From Hofstenia miamia (taxonomy: Eukaryota > Xenacoelomorpha > Acoela > Hofsteniidae): a stretch of DNA of 64,000 nucleotides. The stretch lies in assembly GCA_900660155.1 (NCBI GenBank), contig CABFPE010000502.1, positions 491,212 to 555,211 on the forward strand, given 5' to 3'. The notes beneath the pieces were generated by a model. It was not told where the DNA came from. It ran no database searches and was given only the letters and a program-made list of their open reading frames with translations. Both the position numbers and the translations under genes were made by a program. This document shows positions 25,882 through 36,391 of this stretch, piece after piece; positions within the stretch are counted from its first letter, which is position 1; each line of letters starts with the position of its first letter.

Positions 25882-25962
25882 GGAAAATTCGCAAAGTGTA
25901 AGATATATGTGAATTTGATACGAACATCGAACTATATACTGTACTTGAAAATTCAGAACAAG

Positions 25963-25967
<5 letters not shown>

Positions 25968-25996
<29 letters not shown>
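25968..25996. repeat. (TA)n running into an assembly gap
   Basis: TA run directly adjoining the 18-N gap at 25997-26014; repeat plus palindrome probably caused the break. Confidence 0.9.
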
Positions 25997-26014
25997 NNNN
26001 NNNNNNNNNNNNNN
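25997..26014. other. Assembly gap of 18 N
   Basis: Short estimated-size gap between a TA run and the start of a long palindrome. Confidence 0.99.
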
Positions 26015-26108
26015 TGACTGCAATTTGGTGTTTTGTAAAATTATAAATTGAAAAAATGGTGGTTTGTAATGCAAAAAATCATTAAGTTTGTGACAAAGCC
26101 CCAATATA

Positions 26109-26144
<36 letters not shown>

Positions 26145-26230
26145 GGCTTTGTCACAAACTTAATGATTTTTTGCATTACAAACCACCATTTTTTCAATTT
26201 ATAATTTTACAAAACACCAAATTGCAGTCA
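26015..26230. repeat. Near-perfect palindrome with TA loop
   Basis: Arms 26015-26106 and 26139-26230 (92 bases each) are inverted copies, from TGACTGCAATTTGGTG to GGGGCTTTGTCA, separated by a TA run. Both arms can be read as open frames in opposite directions, which is only a by-product of the symmetry. Confidence 0.92.
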
Positions 26231-26351
26231 AGATATATGAAAAAAATTCTTAGAAAAATTTATTGCATATTTAAACTGAGATATCATCATGTAGTTATTT
26301 TCAACTTTTGAATTTTCATTCAAAAATTAAAAAAATTCAATGTATCACATT

Positions 26352-26452
26352 TATTGGTGTTTTGTAGCATTTTGGGGCATTGTAATGGAAATACTATGGA
26401 ATTAAATAAATGGAATAAGGAAAATTATTCAATATGTTACAAAACACCAATA
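26352..26452. repeat. Small inverted repeat sharing the GGTGTTTTGTA motif
   Basis: Left end TTATTGGTGTTTTGTA and right end TACAAAACACCAATA are inverted copies about 100 bases apart. The same TTACAAAACA(A/C)C motif recurs at about 26466 and 26496, and in the large palindrome next door, so several related foldback units are clustered here. Confidence 0.65.
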
Positions 26453-26512
26453 TATGTCATGAAAATTACAAAACAACCAAATATATGTGATAATTATGTT
26501 ACAAAACAACAG

Positions 26513-26533
26513 TATATATATATATATATATAT
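26513..26533. repeat. (TA)n microsatellite
   Basis: Short TA run after the last ACAAAACAAC motif of the foldback cluster. Confidence 0.9.
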
Positions 26534-26539
26534 CATGGA

Positions 26540-28285
26540 TGGTGTCCGGATAGGGGATTGAATATGCCGAATGATGTATTCAATTATTACTCAAGAACAA
26601 TCTTATTTCTCTATTAATATTGACATCTTGCGGATGAAAATAAATACATTTTTAATTCATATTGAATTGTTTCTCCGTAAATGAGTATTCAGCAAACATG
26701 GAAGTGTATTATTCAAGTCAGCGAAAGACTACGTCCTGATATGTCAGAAATCCTTGATTTGTTGCATAAAAACTTGCGTATCATGGAAAAAAATATAGTT
26801 GTTTCATCAAAATTCTATCTTTAAATCAAGTTTTATATCAGAATTTAGCTATAATATTGCAAAATCCATTAAACAAGTTAAATTTTACCGGATACCGAAT
26901 ATCTGGATTTGGCTGTGTAATTGCCGATTTTACCGGATACCTAATATATGTAGAGTAGATATTTGCCCACCAGTTGAAATAGGGTTAAGCTGCTCAGGAA
27001 TTTTGTACGTTTCTTCTATGGTTCAATAAAAGTCATAAATCTACTCAAAATATCCAAAATCGGAAAGCACCACAGGATCGAGGAGTGTCTCTTTTGTGTG
27101 CACGCAACGCCTCATTGTGTTTGGGAGGTCTATCCAGATATAAAGATACACTTGAAATTCGCTGTTGCTCCTTTGAGCTCTGAACCTTATAATTACATGC
27201 ACATTAGCTATGGAGAGAATTTTAATCCTTTTTAGAAAATCGGAATTTTCAAAGAAAAATAATTCAACTTTTCAGTCTCTTCAATAACAGCAATACACTA
27301 GTGCACATTTTGAACATCAAAAATTCAAGTACCTTGACCAATAGATGTGTACATAGCCCTTTTAAAAGGACACCAGGCTGTTTAAGGTTAAAATTTAAGA
27401 ATTATTAAAAAGTTGTTTATAATATTAAACTAGTTCCATCTCTGAATTGCAAAAATTGGAGTTATTTTTTTTAAATAATTACAACACAAAATTTAGGAAT
27501 ATTTGTATTGATACTTATTACATACATGTTCAAATTTTGGCAAGCAAAATCGAAATTGGCATGGGATTCTATGACATTAACATAGACCGGGAAAAGTAGA
27601 TAACCTAGTTTTGTATCATGAGGAAAACCGTTATGAACATTTTTTCAGCCAATTCTATTTTTTGCTTCATAATTGATAAATATTATTGAATAGAATTCAG
27701 TAACTGATTGATTCAAACGCATTTAATATGTACAATGTGTACTCGTATCATTAGCTAAACTTTCTTTGTATAAACCATCATTTTTTTTAAATTTGTTTGT
27801 TTATGTAAAAATACTCATATATTTAATCGAAGAGGTTTTCAAAAATCGTATTAAAAGCAAATGTTCTGTAAATAAATCGTTAGTTACTACATACTTCAAT
27901 GTCTCAACCCTTTTTTGAAGACTGCTTCAATGTAAATGTATTTAGTTTGGTCGGAATTAGGATTAGAAAACACGGAGGGTTTATAATACCTGCAACGTTT
28001 TCATTTAATTACCAAGTTTAGCATAATTCCTGCTTTGCCCTATGCAAAATTTCCGCTGAAGCCATATGCTTAATAATAATTTTACAATAATTAAAATAAG
28101 TTTTTTCTATTGAACTTATCTAATCTCCATATATAAAATACATTTTTAAGCTATCGAGGTTTTAAAGTTCAGTAGACTTTCAAGAATTTTTAATTGCAGG
28201 GAAGCTTTTGTCAAATAAAATGTAAAACCATTAAATGTATACAATTCAAATATTTAGTTTCCACAATTAACATCCCGATTCTTTT
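26540..28285. other. Intergenic, no gene seen
   Basis: AT-rich. The only pattern noticed is a direct repeat ATTTTACCGGATACC at about 26880 and 26929, 50 bases apart. Confidence 0.5.
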
Positions 28286-28287
28286 CT

Positions 28288-28881
28288 TCAATTCTCCGAT
28301 AATGGGGCTCCATGTAAAGCATACAAGTGAGCGAGCTCAGCTTCTTGTTTTTTGTAGCATTCCTGTTCACACATACCCGAGAATAACGGCGGTGCACTTG
28401 AATTCAATACCTTTTCCGTAATTTCATCAATCCCATCAAACGATGATAAGTCCTCTAACCCTAGTTCTAATGATTGTTTTTTTAGTTTTCGTTGCTTTTG
28501 AAACGCCCTAATAAGTTTTGTACAAAGATCACATGGATTTTTAGATGCGGTAATAACAGGACAAAATCTTTCACACGCGGCTTTGGTAATACTATTAGTG
28601 GCCACCATCATTATGATAAATTTGAACGATTTGCACTTTGATTCATCACTCCCAAATACCATTTTGATGAACACGTTTTTACACATATTTTCATTTTCGT
28701 GAGTGGATGCGAGAATTAGAGAATGATTCTCGAACAAATTCACCAATTTCGAACAAACTGAGCATGCTCCATCTTCTTGATAATAGGTGATGTTGAAGTC
28801 CGTATAGCTATAATTTGTATAGTTGTGAGATGTTGCCACATAAAACAGTGAGAGAACTAACAATTGCGCAAGTGCTTTCAT
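28288..28881 (-). CDS. Secreted saposin-like protein (hypothetical, intronless)
   Basis: A 197-residue single-exon frame. Residues 1-19 are a clear signal peptide (MKALAQLLVLSLFYVA), so the product enters the secretory pathway. Cysteines at 40, 43, 67, 83, 103 and 107 resemble the six-Cys saposin-B pattern (paired Cys at each end), and 117, 120, 171 and 175 suggest a second, incomplete unit. N-glycosylation sequons lie at about 20, 23, 30 and 52. Saposin-like folds bind or disturb lipids, often in lysosomes or digestive and defence secretions; the actual role here is unknown. The start is the first ATG after an upstream TATATATTTA-like box. Neighbours are non-coding. Confidence 0.6.
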   Translation of the reverse strand: MKALAQLLVLSLFYVATSHNYTNYSYTDFNITYYQEDGACSVCSKLVNLFENHSLILASTHENENMCKNVFIKMVFGSDESKCKSFKFIIMMVATNSITKAACERFCPVITASKNPCDLCTKLIRAFQKQRKLKKQSLELGLEDLSSFDGIDEITEKVLNSSAPPLFSGMCEQECYKKQEAELAHLYALHGAPLSEN

Positions 28882-28911
28882 TTCTAAGCTAATTTCAACT
28901 ACTTTTTCTAA

Positions 28912-28925
28912 ATGTAAATATATAG
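28912..28925 (-). promoter_or_regulatory. Possible TATA box of the saposin-like gene
   Basis: A TATATATTTAC-like sequence on the minus strand about 35-45 bases before the start codon. It is weak evidence in such AT-rich DNA. Confidence 0.25.
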
Positions 28926-28929
28926 TATT

Positions 28930-30340
28930 TAAACAAAGATAAGGGTCATTCTAAGATTGGTTTTCGTATATTTTAGAACAGTACTGTTATGATGGATTGC
29001 GCATTTAAAAATCCGCTTAAGAATGATATGCATTAAAAATATTTTGGAAAATAGAAAGGCTGTGTAAAAATAATATCATGAAGTATTTACTAATTCATTT
29101 TAATTACTAATGACATTGTGATTTCTACATGCCTGTTATCTATGTATTTTTTCGAAATATTTATTGTTCCTTGTCTCATTGGATTTGAACCCAGTCCCCT
29201 TGAATGACTATCTCATGAAAAATTCTGGTCCGAATGTCATATGCATGACATTTATCTTGGTCAAAAATGTTATTAGTTTCAGTCCCATTCAGCTCATCAG
29301 TGTTATAGGAATACAAAGCACTCTCAAAATACTGAAAACGAATGTCTCATTTGCAATTTTTCAAATATTAATGCGGATGTTGCATTAGGGAAGGAAGGGG
29401 ATCCAAGACGATACTCAGAATGGTGTGCACCTTGCATACATATTTAATCGCCATCACTAAGATCTTACTTTTGAACAAATGTTTATAGTGATGGCCTGTT
29501 ACAAGTGTATATTACTAATGTTTAAATTAGCAAATACTATTTTAGATTTGCCCTTTAATTGCAAAAATTAATTTTGGGCAGCATGAGAAACAGGAATTGT
29601 TCTCAATAGGCCGAGGAAAAGCTTTGTAGCGAAAGTGGTCTAAAATGATACTCGAAAATAGCGCTAACGTGTTAAGTTTGAACCAATGCTTTAGCTGGAG
29701 CCAGACGAACAGTCGGACTCTTTAAATTAAGCAGTCTTTGCTAGAGAGAAATTAGATAACCGCCCCTCGAGATTGTTATTGGGATTCATGCAATGGCAGA
29801 ACATTTTTAACGGTTAAGCTGTGAAGCCCTTGGTTCACCCAGTGTGATAGGTTGGCCATTCAATTAGTAGGGCTCTCTCTCTTAGAGGAAATCCGAAGTT
29901 TTAAATCCTTCTGTTATTCAACTAAATTTGAATACTTGGAACGACCAGATAGCTTTGAAAATTGCACCAGTAATCTCAAATAAAAAAACATGTTTTAAGA
30001 GGAAGAATATGAAATTTAACATAATCTCTTTCCTACATACAATTTGGCAATACCTATCACGGAAATTGCTTTATATTAATAGGATATTTTGATGCGTTCT
30101 GATAACCTATTGCATGGATTAATAGTTCATTTTAACTCTAAGAAAGCAAGATTTAGAATGAAATCTAGCTGTTTACAGTGAAATTGAAATTACGATAGTC
30201 AAATTTGATTAGGTGAGGGAAAAAAAGATAAACCATAATTTCTTGTAAATCAAGACGAAGTGAAAAGTTTTGACTACATATTTAACAAGTTTTTATTGTA
30301 ATACGATAGACTGATTTACAAATAACTCATTTTATCTTTG
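28930..30340. other. Intergenic, no supported gene
   Basis: No recognisable coding content; short frames only. Confidence 0.45.
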
Positions 30341-30346
30341 CTTGCA

Positions 30347-30481
30347 GTCGACCTGCTTGTCATTCCTGCTAGTAGTGTACCTAGAGAAAGATTTTTCTCG
30401 TCATCTCGTCTTAGCACCAATAACTTTGGATTTTGCTTTAGTGATGGAAATGTAAATATTTTGCGTTGGCTCAACGATTGA
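30347..30481 (+). pseudogene. hAT transposase C-terminal fragment
   Basis: A plus-strand frame reads LLVIPASSVPRERFFSSSRLS, matching the conserved hAT dimerisation block (usual form IPATSVPSERVFS). It continues to a TGA at 30479-30481. Nothing else of the transposase was found upstream, so this is a relic. Confidence 0.65.
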
Positions 30482-30540
30482 AAAATTGTTTTGAAACGCA
30501 TTTGACCTTTCGAACGCAATTTAATATCATAATTAAAGAA

Positions 30541-30660
30541 TGGCTATTTCTGAGATGAAATCGACTACCGGCCGGTCGGGGGCTACGAGCCGGCAATTAC
30601 CTGCCTACAGGCCGTTTTGAAATTTCCAAGCAAACCCGGTAATTATAGCGGACTGTTAAC
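30541..30660. other. GC-rich island beside the hAT relic
   Basis: Unusually GC-rich for this window, with CCGGCCGGTCGGGGG and GAGCCGGC. A related CCGGCCGATA lies near 30916. Possibly subterminal repeats of a hAT-type element. Confidence 0.3.
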
Positions 30661-30833
30661 TACAAAATTAAAATAACATCATATTTTATCTGATAAGGGA
30701 ATATTTTGGTTAATTTATGAGAAAATCCTATGAAAATTTAAAGTTTGAAAAGATTTTATTTATTCAGCAGGCTACAGTATTGCTATTAGATAATAATTAA
30801 ATTTATCTCTCTGCAATCTCCACAAATTTTGTT

Positions 30834-30891
30834 ATAAATTGAGTTGTTCAGCTTTTTGATTGAGTATTCTTAGTTCCAATTTCTTATGGAA
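30834..30891 (+). repeat. Dispersed repeat, copy 2
   Basis: Relative of 16338-16408. Confidence 0.6.
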
Positions 30892-31570
30892 TTATATGCA
30901 TATAACGCAAACCCGCCGGCCGATATTTGTTGTTGTCGGCCAACTACAAGCAGATGCTTGTATTCGTCTCAATTTTTAAGGTCACAATTACTGTTTTGTG
31001 AAAATGCTGGGCAATGTGAATTATTAAATTTTTATAGTAATCATTACACGAAATTTGAGTTCAAATATTCCAAATTATTTCAAAAGATGACGCTGTGCAT
31101 TTGCAATTACTAACAATCTTAATATATGATAAAAAAGTAACAATCCTCCAGCGTAATTATATTAGAATATACCTACGTCGTTTAAAATTTGATTACTTAT
31201 GTACATTATCAGTGCTTCATTTAATTATAAAAACCTGTAATGTGAGATTAATGGTCCTTTGGTTATTTAGAATTTTATTTCTTGACGAAAATTACTAGTT
31301 TTCTAAAAAATATTTCGTTTAGGCATTTTGTAGCCTTGTATCTTGAAATTTTGTAGGCGTTCTGAGCTGAATTATTTATGACGGACTGTTATTACATTAT
31401 TATTAACCATAAAAACTGAGTTTCTCTGTTCATTCTTGGCCTAATAGGGGTCAAATTATGCTCACTAATCTCTAGAACTGAAAAGTTCTTCTGCCAACAA
31501 TATATGCCACCTGCTACATTTTCATACGTAATTGATTCATTTTTAGCGCACTTTAGATTTTTAGGCTTTG

Positions 31571-31614
31571 CTACTAATCAAGGCGATACGAAGTTAGCAT
31601 CGCCTTGCTACTAA
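31571..31614. repeat. Hairpin framed by a direct repeat
   Basis: TGCTACTAAT, then AAGGCGAT, 13 bases, ATCGCCTT, then TGCTACTAAT: an 8-base inverted pair inside a 10-base direct repeat. Could be an excision footprint. Confidence 0.4.
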
Positions 31615-31656
31615 TTGATATTTATTATAATATCATTTTAAAATCAGAGTTTTAAC

Positions 31657-32722
31657 CAGACCTGGAACCGTTTCCTGGAACCGGTCCACAGGTACCGGTC
31701 GTGTAGGGTCAGGATTTTTGACATGCCGGTTGACGCTGATCAAGTGGCATAGTAGTGATGACTGACAGTCCCTCCCAGGCTTATTAGGCCCGAAACCCAC
31801 AGTGATTATTTCAATGCATATGTCCTGAGATAACAGGTTGTGATTGTGAATGTGTGCAACCCCCAGAACTTAATGCTACGCGTTTTTTAGAATAAACTCC
31901 TGTAAATTTCAGCTATTATTTAGACAAATTTAGATAAGAACATAAAGAAAGCGTGGCACTAAACTCATAAAGCCGTTTGGGTTAGACCAATTTCTGTACG
32001 CACGAAGGAGAAAACAATTAATTTTTCGAGGTAAAAAGCAAGACATAAAGATTTCCGACAATATATACACATAAAACCAAAATTGCTTGTGATCAATTAG
32101 AAAGTTTTTTTGATTTTAAAAAAAAGTACATGAAAACAGAATTCCACAAATCCTTGCTTGTTTATAATTTTTGTAGCAACACAATTGTTTAATGCTTTTA
32201 TATTATTTTTAGCAATAAAACATTATAATACTTCCATTATATTGAATTTTAGTTTTATGTTTTGAATAAGTGATATATTATAATATATTTTTGCAATTTT
32301 ATTTTAATTACTTGTATATACAAGAGGCCTAAGTAACGGAATTTTGTCCGCTATCGCCTAATACAGGCCTGAATTTTTAATTTACTAGTCACCAACACAT
32401 TATTACTAAAACTCATACTTTTGTAAAAGAAGATGCTGCTGAAGCCAAGTGGTCTTGAAAGAAGCGAGACTTAAAACATATCAAGACTAAATCTGTACTG
32501 ATAACTTGAATAATTTTTAAATTTGGTATGACATTCTAATCCTAAACGTTAACCTTCTGTGTTCTCCTTACCGTCGAGAAGCAAATCTCAAATTTTTGGC
32601 GCAGGCCGAAACCGGTCAAAATTCTTGAAAATAGACCGGTTGATCGTCCGGTTATAGTCGGTTGAGAAAAAACTTGGCCAGTTAATTCGGGTTAGCAAAA
32701 ATCTTGATTAGTTCCAAATCTG
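31657..32722. mobile_element. Possible degenerate hAT-type element
   Basis: Ends CAGACCTGGAAC and (inverted) CAGATTTGGAAC, with many ACCGGT/CCGGTT subterminal motifs at both sides (31670-31740 and 32590-32665). No target duplication and no transposase text seen, so boundaries are tentative. Confidence 0.35.
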
Positions 32723-33059
32723 GGCTCAGTAGTCTCTTCAGAGGGATTACTTAGAAGCAATTTATTATTTACAGATTCATAGTGTACATGTAGTAAATTA
32801 TTAGGACTTTCGTACTTCTTCTGAAACTAAGGCATTTAATTATGTTACTCAGTTGCAATAGTAGACAGCTTCTGAATATATAATGTTGTCCAAGCAAATC
32901 GAAAATGAAATTATTACAACCTGAAGGCATAACACAAATATAATGTTAAGTGGCCACTGGAATTTGCACTTTTGTAGTATTAATGAGAAATCTAAGTTGA
33001 AAAATTTCTTTCAACTTTTAACATTCCAATAATAAATCAATGTATTTCATCCAGAATGT

Positions 33060-34560
33060 CTGCAAATAGTCAAACCTTGATTGATTATTTTATGGTTTCA
33101 AAAAATAAATCTTTTATAAATGCACTTACTCTGACGATTGCCTTATAATAACTTATTTTAATAAGCAAGAAATTAACTATTCAGTTACATCTTGGATAAA
33201 AATCAGAGCGAAATTAAAAGGAAATTGGAAAAGAATTTACTATTCACAAACACCAAATGAAATGTTCAATAACTTTAATAACATACTTTATTCTATTTGT
33301 TGCCCTGAAAGGAAAATTTTTACTCTAAAAAAATATATAATGTTTTTAAAAATGCGCAAAATGCTTAGAGTCAATTGAATGAATGAAATCTAAATGGAAT
33401 ACAAAAATTGTCAAACTGCAAAAAAATTTATTCTTATAAAAATACACGTAATCTGTGCAATATTTACATACGAAAAGCTTATGATAAATATTCCCGTTTA
33501 AAATATCAAAATATTTTTCCCACGAGGTAAATGGGACTTTATAAGTAGCTTACTAAATTGGAAACAAGTAAAATATGAAAAAATTTAAAAATAAATTATA
33601 AACTAATGGTAATAAATACACTCTTTAAGACTAATGAATTTCAACCTATATCATCGTCTTTGAAATCTATTCGATCTTCAAAGATCAAATGTTGCGGTCC
33701 CTCTATGATTCCCACATGATACCCAAAAATCGTTCTAGATTTAATAGCTAGACGACTTTCATATTTTCATAAACTTTTCCTGACCAATTAAAATTGGCAA
33801 ATATTACTCCATTATTTAGAACAGATTACCCAATAAAATTGTTTGCACTATAAACCTATTTTTATTACATCGCCAATTAGTAACATTTTTGAAATACTTA
33901 TTAATCAAATTAACGAATATTTATGTGAACATAATATGTACTCTCAAAATCAATAAGCTTTTCGTAAGAATAGTTCTATACAAATTATGTTTTGTTTTGA
34001 AAATTTGAGAAATAGCATACATCTTGATGAGTGTTCAGCAATAGCATGCTGGGATTTTTCAAAGCTTTTGAGTTTATCGATCGCCGCACTTTAATTCGAA
34101 TAACAGGCAGCTATATTCATAATCGTAAACCAAGAATTCAACTAAATGGAATTCTCTCTGACTGGATTTTTATCAAAAATTATTCTTCAAAATGAACAAT
34201 TTGGTATCTTTACTATTCAATATGTATGTAAACGATTTGAGCAATCAGGCGGATGTAATGTCATACAGTATGCTGATGATGCTATGCTATTTAGTTCATA
34301 TCAGATTTTGGCAAAAAGTGAAATAACTTATATAGAGCGGTATTTATGTCATTTCAGTTCTTCATCTTTTTGTATATGAAGGCAACATTTGTCAGTTTTA
34401 AAATTGACGGAATAGAATTTATATTTATGCAGCAACAAATTTTGCAAAATAAATTGATATATCATGTCAATGTGTTTGGAGCTCTAATTGACTTATAGAT
34501 TTACAGTATATCTAGGCTTTAAAAAATTCGTTTCTAATCATAATCACAAGCCTGTATGAA
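33060..34560 (+). pseudogene. Decayed CR1-like reverse transcriptase
   Basis: Plus-strand pieces in the expected order: ICCPERKIFTLKK (33300), CCGPSMIP (33690), PISNIFEILINQINEYL (33870-33925), AFRKNSS, ACWDFSKAFEFID with motif A Asp (34050-34085), and MQYADDAMLF-like motif C (34260-34295). Frameshifts separate the pieces. Same broad family as 10666-12370. Confidence 0.75.
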
Positions 34561-34599
34561 AAAATATGTCTTGGAATTTAATATTATTTTGCAAGTACT

Positions 34600-36385
34600 A
34601 GAGATACAAAAAGGTCTCTGAAACTTGTCTGCGAAAATAAATATGCTATTAAACACACTCGCAATATCCACTGTGTTTGAGACAACTTATTAGTATTATT
34701 ATGTCAATAAGCAACAGAAAATCATAATATTGCTTGGAAAATACTGGGTTTTAACAAAATTAATGTAGTAGGTTATACGTACACTACCAAAAATCCACAT
34801 TTAGAGATTGAAGATGTTACAAACTATCTATTGAAAAAACTAACGGATTTATTGGAGTGAATAAACAGGAGTTACACTTACTGCTGAAATTATATAAGCT
34901 GTTTTGGATTTATGTGAAATTTAGACATACATGTAGTGATCTCTACAAACATTTATATAGCCAATGAGTGGTGAGGGGCTCAACAAATTATTTTTAAGGA
35001 CGTTTGTCAGCTTAAATTATTTAGTTCATAAGGAGTGAAACTTGAGTTGAATGCTCATCTAGTCGCTCACACAAGTTACACTTTGAATACTGGCAAACAG
35101 TTTATCCTGGATTCACGAAAGTCACCAATGATGCTGCATAGAACTTCTCAAATGTTTTGTGCTTATTGTTTATTCTGTGCCTTTTGCTTTCTAATAATAA
35201 CCAAATGTGTTTTTGTTTTCCAATTCATACTTTGTTAGTGATTACTTCCACGAATAAGGTCGTAATAAATTGTTGGGTAAGCAACGTGTATAAAAAATTT
35301 CTAGAATTGTTTTTATATGAATAGCAGCAAGTAATTAAACCAATTCTGTTGAACAAACCATCCTTTGCATAATTTTACTACATATTTGGGATGACCTATT
35401 TATAATCCACTGGTAACAGCATCGCTAAATATAACATATCTCATTAAATTAACAATATTTTAAGTGAAAGATGGGATTACACGATTCAGACAAATGTTTT
35501 TAATTAAATAGGAAAAGATATTTTTTATTCAGATAAATATTAACAATTAATTTATCTGAATATATAAACATACACAGAAATACATACAATAGAATAAAGT
35601 ACTATATTCTATTCACAATATACCTATACACAACAATTTCTAAGTAAATCTTAGACCAACGGAAAATTTAATAGTTTTTTACAGAAACGAGTTGTGCGAA
35701 TGTTGAAAAGGATACCCACTGATATAGTCCTATTATATTAATTAAATGAATACGCATTGCATAATGGACTTAATTACACGTATTTTGCTTTGGAAATTTG
35801 TATCAAGAAAATGTTGAAGAATGCATGGCCTCGCGCTCATACAAAATGAAATACTCTAAGAAATTAATTTTAAATCTGATGTGAGAAATATTTTTCATCT
35901 ACAATTCTATATCCAGAGTTTTGGTTGTCGGTATTCTGACACTTTAGCTGAAAAACAATATCTTCAATTATTTTAACATTGTCAGTTGTCAACATTTGCT
36001 AAAACCGTCGTTTATTAATTATGGAAGACTTTAATTCGTCTACATGAACATTGCAGAATTGCATTTAATGAAAATTTAAATGTCATATTTAACGAATAAA
36101 AGCGATTAATTTCAACTTAGACATAGAGTGGGGATTTGCTTGGTACTCAATATCAAGAAAACAATGGAAATTGAATAATTGATGGACAACACTAAACAGG
36201 TATACAAAATGGGACACTTTGTATTATATTATATATTTAGTGTGGTTCTTCATTATTCCCAAGTGCTTTCGATAAAAATTCAAGAATTCAGTAAAAAATA
36301 AAATTTTTGTTATTATTCATTTTTTTATTAATCAATATTACAATAATTAAAACAATTAATAGAAAAAGAATTGCTAATATGTACA
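34600..36385. other. Intergenic, no gene seen
   Basis: AT-rich and without recognisable coding content; may include decayed retroelement 3' sequence. Confidence 0.45.
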
Positions 36386-36391
36386 ATATGA

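Noticed and set aside
25829-26311. Overlapping 60-120-residue frames with IYIYIY runs
   Set aside because: They are translations of TA repeats and palindrome arms.
29848-29925. tRNA-like A and B boxes (TGGCCATTCAATTAGTAGG, AGTTTTAAATCC)
   Set aside because: B box too degenerate and no stem pairing; AT-rich DNA gives such matches by chance.
30316-30519. 67-codon minus-strand frame
   Set aside because: Antisense shadow of the plus-strand hAT C-terminal fragment.
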